In this document: positions 21,737-31,814 of the stretch, piece after piece | Position numbering within the stretch: the stretch's first letter is position 1 | How the letters are laid out: every line of letters begins with the position of its first letter | Source of the DNA: Chara braunii | Taxonomy: Eukaryota; Streptophyta; Charophyceae; Charales; Characeae | DNA: 37,148 bases | Reading direction: 5' to 3' | Assembly (NCBI GenBank): GCA_003427395.1 | Contig: BFEA01000441.1 | Coordinates: 1 to 37,148, forward strand | Program-made: the position numbers and the translations under genes | Notes under the pieces: generated by a model | What the model saw: only the letters and a program-made list of their open reading frames with translations | Database searches by the model: none | Told to the model about the DNA's origin: nothing

Positions 21737-21755
21737 TGGCGCCGTTGCCGGGGAT
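21737..21755 (+). other. primer-binding site for tRNA-Asp
   Basis: TGGCGCCGTTGCCGGGGAT is the reverse complement of the 3' end of plant cytosolic tRNA-Asp including its CCA (19 of 19 by recall of that tRNA). It starts two bases after the LTR end, as expected for minus-strand priming. Several plant Ty3/gypsy lineages such as Athila use tRNA-Asp. Confidence 0.9.
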
Positions 21756-21937
21756 AATGGAAAGTCTACCGTTGTCCCTGGTGGAACGACATCCGGGTAT
21801 GAGAGTTGAATAAGAAAAGGCATAAAGGAGTGATGAGAAGGTAATGAAAGAATATATGAATGCTTAAGTGTAGGTGGGGAAATTTACCAACCCAAGTAGA
21901 GGAAGTATGAGGGAAGATCGTGTTAACTTTGGGTAAA

Positions 21938-22026
21938 GTAAGTACTAAGGGTTAGGTGGGACGGATGGAATAGACCGGTCAAGGTATAATGTTGAATAAG
22001 GGGATGTGCTTGTTTTCTTTTGTCAG
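21938..22026 (+). promoter_or_regulatory. candidate leader intron (donor 21938, acceptor 22026)
   Basis: AAA|GTAAGTA at 21938 matches the plant 5' splice consensus. GCTTGTTTTCTTTTGTCAG|G ending at 22026 is a very good 3' splice site, 28 bases before the gag ATG. Removing the segment would place gag close to the spliced leader. Splicing is inferred from sequence only. Other donors in the leader are possible. Confidence 0.45.
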
Positions 22027-22053
22027 GGAATTTAAGAAGAAGAGGCTATTAAG

Positions 22054-24458
22054 ATGCCTGAGACTGGCGGCGCATCAGTTGTTCCTAAGAAGTGCCTGAC
22101 ACTCGATGACCTCATCGCGGCCATCGACCGACATGAAAGGAACCCGAGCAACATCCCAAAGGTCGATACTTTCCACTTTTGTGGGGAGAGAGTTTTAGAA
22201 TGGCTAGAGAGGGTGGAACAAGCTTTGGTCGGGTGGCCGGATGTTGTAAAGTTTCAACGCATCCTTCAGTATGTCCTCCGCAGCTACCATCAGGAGGTGA
22301 AGAAAGTCATAAATGCAGCTCAAGGTAGCTGGGAGAGGTTCAAGGAGGGGATGCAGAGAAAATACCGCCTGGGAGACGGGTTGTTGACTACCACGGACCT
22401 TGAAGCTATGAACAAAGAGGATTTTACGACTATAGGGGCCTTTGTTCAAGAATTTAAGAAGAGGGCGCGGAAGGTCCATGGGATTCCGGAGGAAGCATAG
22501 TGCGCCATCTTCCTGGGGCTACTCACAGCATCGGAGGCCGTCGAATTGACGAGACATGGAGGAGGTAGCACTAAGCTCACCTGGGCCACCATTGACAGAG
22601 GGGTGGAAGTTGGGTGCTTGGACCAGGTTGAACAACGTCAGGTACGCCTGCAAAGATAGAAGAGAAAGGAAAGAGATGCGACCGCTTCTGGGACCCCAGG
22701 AGTAACAAGGATTGTTACAGACGTATTGGCACAGCTAGGGTATGCGACAGAGCCGGTGGTGCAAAGGAGGGTGGTGACGGCTGTTAAAGTAAAAGAAAAA
22801 GAGTCAGTGATAGAGGAGGCTGGTCAGGAGGAGCTCTGGGAANNNNNNNNNNNNNNNNNNNNNNNNNNNNNNNNNNNNNNNNNNNNNNNNNNNNNNNNNN
22901 NNNNNNNNNNNNNNNNNNNNNNNNNNNNNNNNNNNNNNNNNNNNNNNNNNNNNNNNNNNNNNNNNNNNNNNNNNNNNNNNNNNNNNNNNNNNNNNNNNNN
23001 NNNNNNNNNNNNNNNNNNNNNNNNNNNNNNNNNNNNNNNNNNNNNNNNNNNNNNNNNNNNNNNNNNNNNNNNNNNNNNNNNNNNNNNNNNNNNNNNNNNN
23101 NNNNNNNNNNNNNNNNNNNNNNNNNNNNNNNNNNNNNNNNNNNNNNNNNNNNNNNNNNNNNNNNNNNNNNNNNNNNNNNNNNNNNNNNNNNNNNNNNNNN
23201 NNNNNNNNNNNNNNNNNNNNNNNNNNNNNNNNNNNNNNNNNNNNNNNNNNNNNNNNNNNNNNNNNNNNNNNNNNNNNNNNNNNNNNNNNNNNNNNNNNNN
23301 NNNNNNNNNNNNNNNNNNNNNNNNNNNNNNNNNNNNNNNNNNNNNNNNNNNNNNNNNNNNNNNNNNNNNNNNNNNNNNNNNNNNNNNNNNNNNNNNNNNN
23401 NNNNNNNNNNNNNNNNNNNNNNNNNNNNNNNNNNNNNNNNNNNNNNNNNNNNNNNNNNNNNNNNNNNNNNNNNNNNNNNNNNNNNNNNNNNNNNNNNNNN
23501 NNNNNNNNNNNNNNNNNNNNNNNNNNNNNNNNNNNNNNNNNNNNNNNNNNNNNNNNNNNNNNNNNNNNNNNNNNNNNNNNNNNNNNNTCAAGGCCAGGGG
23601 TACCAAGGCCAGGGCTATCAAGGCCGGGGGGATCAGGGAAGTCAGGGGTATGGAAGACCCCGCTTTGACTGGAGGACGGCCACCTGTCAACATTGTGACC
23701 AGCAGGGCCACATTATAAGGTTCTGTAATATAAGACGGGAAGACGAGAGAAGCGGACTGATTTCCTCTACTATGGATGAGAATATCTACGATCAGTTTGG
23801 GGAGGCCATTGACAGAAGGCTTGGAAGAGTGAGGGTTGAAGCCCAACGAAGAGCGGCAGCTGGGCCACCACCCCCTGCCATGTTCAGGCTATGGCAGGAA
23901 AAGGAGAAACCACCGTTTGGAGTGGAAGAAGATGGGAGCAATAAGGAAGTGACTCAAGGGCTGCGAGGAGGACGTGAGACGGAAGAGACCATAATCATCG
24001 AGTCAGATGACAAGGATGAGGAGGAAAGAACGGAGCCTCTGTCCGTCTTATTTGAGAAGATGGAGGACTTGCTGGATAAGATGGGGAGGTACCAATAGAA
24101 GTTGGAAGGCCTCTGTGAAGGAGTGAAAGGATGGAAGTCTAATGTCCCCAAAGTATTCCTCTATGACTCCGGCCCAGAGTCAGCGCTAGGGCGACCCGGA
24201 GTAAATGTGGTGGGGTCGTGCCCTCAACCAGGAATGAGGGGGAGACCCCTCACTCCGCAGGCCCAGCTGGCAGAGGTAGCGCGAACGAGAAATCAAGCCA
24301 AGGCCAGTACCAGCCAAGAGCCTCCAAGGGGGGAACACGAACCAGGGAGAAGGAAAGAGGCTGTGGAAGTAGAGGACGACGATGATGAAGAGGAAGAGAA
24401 CGAGAGGCTGCGCAGAGAAGAGGATCAGAGAGCGGAGCAGCGGGCAAGGAAAAAGTGA
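22054..24458 (+). pseudogene. gag: Gag (capsid and CCHC nucleocapsid), interrupted by stops and an assembly gap
   Basis: ATG at 22054 starts a Gag-like protein: a short N-terminus (LTLDDLIAAIDRHE), then a capsid-like helical region (VDTFHFCGERVLEWLERVEQ, YHQEVKKVI, GSWERFKEGMQRKY, FTTIGAFVQEFKKRARKV). The frame continues through TAG at 22498 and TAG at 22657 to the gap at 22843. After the gap a Gln/Gly/Tyr-rich stretch (QGYQGQGYQGRGDQG) leads to a zinc knuckle CQHCDQQGHIIRFC at 23685-23726 (C-x2-C-x4-H-x4-C), as in nucleocapsid. An acidic region with a coiled-coil-like MEDLLDKMGRY follows, then TAG at 24096, a linker, and an acidic/Arg-rich tail ending at TGA 24456. Gag packages element RNA into particles. 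The first part and the knuckle are in different frames, but the gap prevents saying whether a shift is real. Confidence 0.88.
22843..23587. other. assembly gap (745 N)
   Basis: Unbroken run of N inside gag. It removes the region between capsid and nucleocapsid. The flanking Gln/Gly repeats suggest a repetitive sequence that the assembler could not close. Any open frame spanning it is an artefact. Confidence 0.99.
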
Positions 24459-25398
24459 ACCAGGGGAGAGGTCGAACCGGTCATACATGGCGGACCGCCC
24501 AAAAAAAAGAAATACGAGTTCGGTTGGAAGAGGGATTTGATGTAGAGAAGGTAATTGACCGGCTACTGGAAGGACATAATGACCTCATGACCCTGAAGGA
24601 AATCCTAGCGTCAGCCCCGCGACTCCGCGATGAACTGAAGGGGAGGTTATCACGGTGCCTGGTGCCTAATGTCCATCTGGGTACGATCCTGCCCAAGGAG
24701 GCAGAGTGGGCAGAGTCAGGTACGAAGATGGACTGAAAATGCGTAGCCTGCGGTACGGTGGATTTGATGGTGAAGGGTTCCAAGTGCGCAGCAATGGTGG
24801 ACACCGGGGCAAAGATGAACATTATTCGAGAGGCGGACGCGATCAGATTCGGGCTGAATATAGACCGTTCTGACTGCGGTATTCTGCATGGAGCCAGCTG
24901 TAAGGCCATGTTTTATGGGACAGCCTCGAATGTGCTCGTCGAGGTTGGAAAGGTGAAGGTCAGGGTATGTTTCTTTATAATGCCATACGTGGACCATGGA
25001 ATCCTCATTGGGAGGTCATTCCTAAGCAGGACAGAGACCGTGATGTTCAGCAAACATGATGGGACGTTGATCCTCCTCTTATGCGATCCTGCTTGCGGAA
25101 ATTATGAAATAATTACTTGCAGGAATACCGGGCCAAGGAGTATAAGGAACCGGCCCAATCCAGGATCATTCACAATCGAGGAGTCGGAGGGGGAGCGCAA
25201 GAGGCTCTGGGCAGAGCCCGAAGCAGGAGAGAGGGTGGAAGTATTTCCCCTTAGCCTGTCAGATGTTGGGAAGGCCATGGACCTGGTGGCCGCCCACGAG
25301 ATGGCAGATCCGGATGCCATCCAGGCCTTGAGGGAACAAGTTCTGGAATGCCCTGAGGCAAGAAGGTTGGAACTGGTATATCGGCTCCCAGCCAGTAG
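24449..25398 (+). pseudogene. pol: retroviral-type aspartic protease region of pol
   Basis: The frame one base back from gag is open from 24389 and takes over at the gag stop. After a linker it meets TGA at 24734, then a short Cys pair (CVACGTVDLM) and the protease: AMVDTGAKMNII with the catalytic DTG at 24800-24808, and GILIGRSFL near 25000, the conserved second half of the fold. About 90 more residues rich in acidic and Arg residues connect to reverse transcriptase. The enzyme would cut Gag and Pol into mature proteins. Around 25398 the frame moves by one base into that of reverse transcriptase. The switch at the gag stop lies on GGAAAAAGTGA, so a programmed -1 shift is possible, but other pol shifts are plainly decay. 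Confidence 0.85.
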
Positions 25399-26661
25399 AG
25401 GGAACCCCGCATCAGCGCAAACACAATCCGTGAGTCGGCCCTTTTTAGGGGACGGCTCAAGCAGGGTTCTCAAAGGCGGTACAAGACGGTAGATAAAAAG
25501 TGTCACCCGGTACCCGTCCTCGTTACAGAGGACGAGGAAGCATATTACGAGAGGGAACGAGGGTTGATTCGACAAATGAGGGAAAGTGCTTTAGCAGGGC
25601 CATGTCGTATCAATGAAGGGAACGAGAAGGAGTTTATCATAGGGGAGTTTGATTTCCTGCTGCCTCAGGAGCGAACGCTGATGGTGGAATTAATGAAGAG
25701 GAAGCATCGCGCCTACGCGTTTAGTGACGAGGAGCGTGGCAGGCTCGATGTAGATAAGATACCTATGATCCGCATCCACACCGTGCCACACGAGCCTTGG
25801 AACATGAGAGGGGCGCGATATCCTAATCCTGACGAGGAAAGAAAGGTGGTGGATTATCTCGACGGCAAGATACGTACTCACGTCGCCGACTATTCAAGTG
25901 GACCGTATGCGTCCCCGTGGTTCTGCTTTATTAAGCCTAACGGGACGCTGCGGTGGGTGCAGGATTTGCAAAGATTGAATGTCGTGACTGTGCGAGATGC
26001 TGGAGGACTGCCGAATGCAGACGCGCTGTCGGAATCCTGTGCTGGAAGGCCTATAATTTCGCTTATAGACCTTTATTCAGGATACGATCAGTTCCCAGTC
26101 TACCCGCCGGATAGGCCAGTGACAGCTATGCACACGCCGCGAGGATTAGTCCACATGAACGTGGCCCCACAAGGGTGGACCAACGCAGTAGCCATGGTCC
26201 AACGGGCCATGATTCGGGTCATGCAGTCAGTCAACCCCCATATCACACAGCCATACATTGACGATTTGGCAGTGAAGGGGCCGGCGATGAAAGAGAGCGA
26301 CGAAGTCTCACCAGGGGTAAGGCGCTTTGTCTGGAAACACATTCAGGACCTCGAAAAGGTCCTGAGCCTACATAACCTCACGGCAAGCGGGGCCAAATCC
26401 AGACACTGCATGACGGAAGCGACTATCTTGGGGATCGTCTGCAATGAGAAGGGCCGAAGGCCGGATGTGAAGAAGACGGACAAGATTACTGAGTGGCCAG
26501 TTCCGTTCCACTCAATAACTGATGTCAGGAGCTTCCTTGGTACGTGTGGATTTTGGAGGGCCTTCGTCAAGAACTTTGCCGCTAAGACTGAACACCTGAG
26601 GAAGTTAGTCCGTCAGGATCAGGAATGGGTATGGTGTGAGGAACGAGAAGAGGTGGTGGCT
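25399..26661 (+). pseudogene. pol: reverse transcriptase region of pol
   Basis: Open in one frame from about 25399 (RISANTIRESALFRGR..., VDKKCHPVPVLVTEDEE) to near 26660. Motifs in order: a PHEPWNMRGARYPNPDEE linker, SSGPYASPWFCFIKPNG, WVQDLQRLN, catalytic motif A SLIDLYSGYDQF (Asp at 26068), motif B-like GLVHMNVAPQGWTNAVAMVQ, catalytic motif C YIDD (26254-26265), then LGIVCNEKGRRPDVKKTDKI and the DVRSFLGTCGFWRAFVKNFA thumb/connection typical of Ty3/gypsy. YIDD and APQGWTNA differ from the usual Y(V/L)DD and MPFGLTNAP of most plant gypsy elements. The enzyme copies element RNA into DNA from the tRNA-Asp primer. A one-base shift at the A-run near 26662 separates it from RNase H. Confidence 0.93.
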
Positions 26662-27100
26662 AAAAGGAATTCCGAGAAGGAGGGTTGGTGTTAGGAGCGC
26701 CAGATTATGAAGCCACAGAGACGCGACCCTTCATTGTCGAAACGGATGCGGGACCGACCGCCTTAGGGGGAGTTCTAATACAGACAGACATGGAAGGAAA
26801 GGAAAGGCCCTTGCGATTTGAAACCGGACTCTCAGTACGACAGATAGGAACTACTCTCAGTTCAAGAGGGAGACCCTTGCTGTCCTCCACTGTCTGCGAA
26901 TCTTCCGAAACTATGTCTTCGGCAGGAGATTTATTTTGAGAGTGGATCCGACCGCCCTAGCCTACTCTCTAAGGAATTACGTTCCATCGGATCCGACGAT
27001 TGCCAGATGGCTGACGTACATCTAGATGTTCAATTTCGAATTAGAACGGATTCCTGGTAGTAAGAACCGGGCAGACGGGCTGAGTCGGATCAACTGGGAT
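26662..27100 (+). pseudogene. pol: RNase H region of pol, frameshifted
   Basis: Starts KEFREGGLVLGAPDYEATETRP in the frame of 26685, with the first catalytic Asp in FIVETDAGPTALGGVLIQ. Near 26829 the frame changes by one base, and the rest continues as TLSTTDRNYSQFKRETLAVL (catalytic Glu), GRRFILRVDPTALAY (Asp) and RIPGSKNRADGLSR (last Asp), with TAG at 27023-27025 where a Trp codon would fit (LTYI-stop-MFNFELE). RNase H removes the RNA strand after reverse transcription. All four acidic positions are present across the broken frames. Confidence 0.88.
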
Positions 27101-28837
27101 AAGCAGGAAGGGGAGGCGGTTGAGAATACGCCCCTAGTTGATGGATTTCTGGATCAGAAAAAAGATGTTCGTCTCCATATCAATAAGTGGTCGCCGCGAG
27201 TGCCCAGCTGTGTAGGCTATCCTATTTGGCAAGCGCCGAGCGGATATGAAAGGAGGACCGAGCTGGTCCTCAAACCCTTTAAAGAAGAGGATCCCTGGGG
27301 CGGTAAGGATGTTCAGTGGATGATGGAATTAGCGCTGACCAACTCGCATAGCCTGGTGGAGGATATGAGGACGATTGAGGAAGGACCTGGCCACGTAGAA
27401 CGGCATGAGGACCCGATGGGAGGAATGTATCTTCTCGTCAATACGTTATTGCAGGAAAACCTAGACCAGTCAGGCTCGTTGAACCCGACAGGGAATGTGG
27501 ACGAAATACCCGAGAGTCAGGACGACGAGTTTGAAGAAGGGGAAATTAAGGAAGCTTTTCGTGCAGAGGAGTACGAAGGGATCTATCTAGAGTTGGGGCT
27601 TCTTCTGTCATGTGAAATGCGGCTAAGAGATGCGAGCGATAGGACTCAAAGGATGCTGCAGCGCTACTTAGTGCGAGACGGTCACCTTTTCGTGAGAAGG
27701 GAAGTGGGGAATCCCAGGAGAGTCGTCTGCAGTAGGAATCGTCAGATCGATGTCGTAGCAGCGCTTCACGATGGTATTGCAGGAGGTCATCGAGGGGTAC
27801 AAGCCACGTATGCCAAGATAAGTGAGCTGTACTACTGGGATGGGATGATGGATATGGTCGGAAAGTTTTGCCGATCTTGCGTACCTTGCCAGGAAAGATC
27901 CCGTTTAAGGCAAGGAGAGCCGCTGCATCCCAGGCTAGAGCGAGAGGTGGGGGTTGTAGTGCATCTCGATCTACTTTTTATGCCACTTGGGGATCAAGGC
28001 TATAACTATATCTTCGATGCACGCGATAACCTGTCTGGGTTCGTAAACGGGCGTGCTATTCACACAAAGACCGGGTCAGTCCTGGTGAGCTGCATCGAGG
28101 AGTACTACCTGCGTTATCCTTTCGTGAGGGAATTCGTAATGGACAGAGGATCAAAGTTTACATGCCAGGAGGTGCAAGAACTGTTATCAAGGTATGGTGT
28201 GGCAGCCAACTACACCACGGCCGCGCACCCCCAGGCAAATGCTCCCGTAGAGAGAGGACATAGTACCATTACGAATCTCCTGGCCAAATGGAACGAAGGT
28301 AGGCCTAATCAATGGCCAAGATACCTAAGGGCGGCTTTATTTGTCGAGAACATTACAGTAAAGAGATCCACCAAGTACGCACCTACGACGCTATGGTACG
28401 GAAGGCATGCCACCTTCCCTATCGAAAGCTTTCTTAAGACGTGGAGGCGCCAGGATCTGGAAGTTAACCTGTCATTTGAAGAGTTGCTCGATATTCGGGC
28501 GCGGCAGGTTGGGGCGATAGAAGAAAGGATCCAAGAGGCATCTGATCAGGTGGCGAGAAGCCGTATGGATGATAAGGCTCGATGAGATCAGTTTGCGCGA
28601 GTGAGGAAAGTACCCTCGGCAGTCGGGGATGTCGTGCTTCTCTACGATACATCGCTGGAGAAGCAGTGGTCCAGGAAGCTCGATAAGAGATGGTTAGGTC
28701 CCTACCGAATCGCACGGGTCGGAGACTTCGGAGCGTACCAGATCGAGGAGTTAAATGGGGCTGAGTGGAAGGATTGGGTATCTGGAACGTGACTGAAGAA
28801 ATTTGTGGCGAGAGAAGAGGTAAGAGAGATGACCTGA
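27101..28837 (+). pseudogene. pol: integrase region of pol with HHCC, DDE core and GPY/F end
   Basis: A tether of about 190 residues, acidic and without known motifs, precedes the zinc-binding HHCC module (His at 27767 and 27788, Cys pairs at 27869-27889). The catalytic core has VVVHLDLL (Asp at 27968), EFVMDRGSKFT (Asp at 28142) and NAPVERGHSTI (Glu at 28250). The last two are separated by exactly 35 residues, the classic DD35E spacing. After TGA at 28583 the same frame continues with a DVVLLYDTSLEKQWSRKL segment and KRWLGPYRIARVGDF, the GPY/F module of Ty3/gypsy integrases. A further TGA at 28790 precedes the last residues and a stop at 28835. No chromodomain is visible. Both TGAs fit CGA-to-TGA change. 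Confidence 0.93.
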
Positions 28838-28920
28838 CCGCCTTTAGAATAGAAGTAACAGGGTGTGTAGGTTAGGAAGGATGCATGCTGCATGAGTGTG
28901 GTCTAGTCTGAGCTTGCTCT

Positions 28921-28980
28921 GATTATCACGTGCTTGCTTACCCCAATGTGTGCCTGTTGTCTCCTTCGCCTGTTGTGCAG
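28921..28980 (+). promoter_or_regulatory. candidate 3' splice site before the second Gag-like ORF
   Basis: TGTTGTCTCCTTCGCCTGTTGTGCAG|G: a T/C-rich tract ending in CAG at 28980, 22 bases before the ATG at 29003. It parallels the acceptor at 22026 before gag. It would let the downstream ORF be expressed from a spliced subgenomic RNA using a leader donor, as Env is in retroviruses. Inference only. Confidence 0.4.
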
Positions 28981-29002
28981 GTCTGACTTTACGAAGACAG
29001 TC

Positions 29003-31814
29003 ATGCCAAGAGGAGGGAAGGGGACACGGCCGCCTCAGAGGCCGTTGAGCGCATCAGGAGGATATAAGCGGCATGGGCCTCGCCATCGAGAGAGTACTCC
29101 AGTCTACAATGATGGGGACATCGAGCTATTCTGGGAGCATGCGAGGCATATGGGTTGGACTGTCGCTCAGGCGATTGAGAGATTGAGGGGAGCAGGTAGG
29201 TTCGAAGAGCCCATTGCCAGGATTCATAGGGAGGCGACGACGAGGCAGGAGGTGGAGATGAGGATGGAGGAGTTGCGACCTCGCCTATGGGACCTGATGG
29301 CAGGCCGATCCGCCTGGAGATTGGAAATGCGTCGGACTTCATCCCCGCGTTTGAGTGGTTCATGCAAGAGCAGGGCATACCAAGAGATGATTGGATGCAG
29401 ACGCTACCCCTCTGGACCAGAAAGGCGGAAAGGTCACTGGCTATGCAGATTAGGGACATGGCACGAGATTGGGAGAGCTGCAGGGCACATTTGAGAGAGG
29501 TCTTTCGACGGCCAGAGCTCCCTCAGCCCAGAGTCGAGAGGCGGCAGAGGAGTCAGAGGTCGAGGGATCCTGAGCCCAGGGAGGTGAGACCGTCTCGGGG
29601 GGACGGAAGGCCCTAGCCAGGAGAGAGGAGGAGCCGGAGCGGGAGCCAGAGGTTGAGAAGCGAGGGGCATACCCTGAGTGTGGGTTGGGACCAGTGGAGT
29701 TCCATCGTTTTACTGAGGGTGGATTGAGGAGGTCACCAGCACACACACGGGAGGAGCCGCCGGTGTTTGAGGGGCCGTTGAGAGAGTTAGAGACGCATCT
29801 GGATATCTCTCAGTGGAGATTATCGCCTCAGGATGAGAAGCATGAAGAGCTAGTAGAAGGGGTGCCACGAGAGGAGGTGCCACGTGAGGAGATGCCACGA
29901 GAGGAGGTGCCACGTGAGGAGATGCCACGAGAGGAGGTGCCACGTGAGGACATGCCACGAGAGGAGGTGCCACAAGACGAGGTCCAGGGTACTCAGCGAG
30001 AGAGAGGGTTGGGCGATGAGAGGAGACGTGCAAGGAAGGAAGTGATAGAGGTTGGAGAGGACACGCCCCCACAGACGCCAACAGTGGGTTTGAGACTCGG
30101 GGATGCACCAGGGAGCACCCGGCAGGCAAAGGAGGGGTTGCAGAGAGAGGAGACCCCTTTACCTTCGTCAGAAAAGGCTCCTTCGCCAGAAGGAAGGGCA
30201 GAAAGGAGGAGAGAGAGGGCAGCTGTAAGGATAGAAGCTCTGATCCTGATTGATAGGCACCTAGCAGCTCATGCCCTGAAGCACCCAGACCTGGACGAGC
30301 CAACACCTGCAGAGCCACGCCAGGAGTCATATCAGCCCGAGAAGGAGATGGAAGCAGAGATCCCAAAGAGGGTCGACCTCCGCACGAGGGAAAGGGTGTC
30401 AGCTGGAGAGACGACTGAGGAAAAGAGAGCAAGAAGAACTAGACGGATAGATGAGATATGGCAAGAGAGGCAGAGGTTGGAGGCAGCGGGGGAACTTCCG
30501 GAGCAGCAACAGGAGAGGCAGAGATCGGAAGCAGCAGGAGCACTCCCAGGTCAGCCACCCAGCGCGCCAGCCAAGGCCCCGGAGATTCCTGAGATGTGGA
30601 GAGACTTCTGGGAGCAGAGAGGAGAGGAGTTTCCATCGCCAGTCAAAGCCGGGTTTGGGGTGGCCAGGAAGGCGGAAGAAAGGTTAGATCCTAAAATCAA
30701 GTTCCTGGCCAAGACCACTTTTGACCGGCACTTGTTATTGGAGGGCGATCTGGCGGGGAAGAAAATGAAGGAAGCCAGCCATGGAGTACGTCTGGAGGCT
30801 ATGGAGATGGAAATTCAGGAACTTAGGGCTTTGGTGGCCAGCTAGGCAGCTATCATTGAGAGCCTGAGGCAGCAAACCGAGGGAAAGGTGGACAGACCAG
30901 AGAGAAGCCGGCAGGGAGAGCAGAGGCAGCCAGGACAGGGATTGCCAGGACAGCCATCTGNGACAGAGCCTCGCCAGGAGCCACCTATGGGGAGGGTTAT
31001 CTTGGAGTCAGAGGAGGCGAGAGCACAGAGACAGGCGGAGAGAGAGGCGTTCGAGTTAAGAGCCCCTACCGAGCTCGCGACACTTCCAGTAGCAGCGGCG
31101 GGCCCAGTCGTACCTTTGGCAGTAGAGGAGGGGCTTCCACCATCTAGCAGTGAGACGGCTCAGGGCTCAGTAGAGGAATCCATGAGCGTGCTCCTTGAGG
31201 CGGTGCATACTATGCAGGAGGAGGTGAGTTTGTTTTCACCTGAGCAGAGGATAGAGGAGCCTCTTGAGAGAGAGATGGGGATTGAGGAGGAGGGTGCCAT
31301 CGAGGGCAGACTCCAGAGGATAGGCACACCTGAGTATGGACCAGAGGAGATTGAAGAGCAGTCCACGGCAGTGCCAGGGGCGACACTCAAAAGGAGGCCT
31401 CAGAGGTTGGACACGCCCGAGTACGTCCCAGCGACAGCGGATTTGAGAGGCAGACTAGGATCTTGGGCTACTGGATCTGGGTCTGCTGGACCGGTTCCGG
31501 GGACAGAGCAGCAGGAAGTCGTTAGTACCGCAGCTCCTCGATCAGAGCAGCAGGGGGGCGTCAGTACCTTGGTGGGATCTCCTTCATTGCGACCTCCCCA
31601 GCCCAGGAAGAAGAAGTTCAAGAGAAAGGTAGATCAGCTATGTTTTTACTGCAAGAGGGACGTGCATTTGGCTTTGGACTGTCTCGAGTTTCTTGAGGAT
31701 AAAGCAGCAGGGAAGATCTCAGAGGTAGGGGGTAAAATGTATGATAGACAGGGTAGGATAGTAGAGAAGTCCGCAGATGGAGTTGAGGAGGTAGGGCCGG
31801 TTTTGTCTATATAA
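29003..31814 (+). pseudogene. second Gag-like ORF (capsid-like, coiled coil, CCHC) 3' of pol
   Basis: ATG at 29003 begins MPRGGKGTRPPQRPLSASGG, then a helical part (DIELFWEHARHMGWTVAQAI). One-base shifts near 29280 and at the six-G run 29597-29602 link three frames; TAG at 30843 interrupts the last. After the first shift, SDFIPAFEWFMQEQGI, LPLWTRKAERSLAMQIRDMA and DWESCRAHLREVFRRPE have the layout of a retrotransposon Gag capsid. Then come a Glu/Arg-rich region, eight pentapeptide repeats (V/M-P-R-E-E), a 48-base internal duplication near 30460-30555, a coiled coil around the TAG (LEAMEMEIQELRALVAS / AAIIESLRQQ), a Gln/Pro/Ser linker, and near the C-terminus a CFYCKRDVHLALDC knuckle (31641-31682). 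Total about 930 residues. No signal peptide or membrane segment, so it is not Env-like. Function unknown. It may bind element RNA or co-assemble with Gag. Confidence 0.8.
29862..29981 (+). repeat. eight in-frame 15-base repeats
   Basis: Units (G/A)TGCCACG(A/T)GAGGAG encode V/M-P-R-E-E. V and M, and CGA and CGT, alternate so that a 30-base higher-order unit is visible. The last unit has drifted (VPQDE). The repeat number is a multiple of three bases per unit, so length changes stay in frame. Confidence 0.92.

Noticed and set aside
22726-23846. Long open frames of 330-340 codons on both strands
   Set aside because: They are open only because they run through 745 Ns.
28934-31814. Env-like protein in the usual env position
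   Set aside because: No signal peptide, transmembrane segment or coat-protein features. Capsid-like region and CCHC knuckle point to a Gag-type protein instead.
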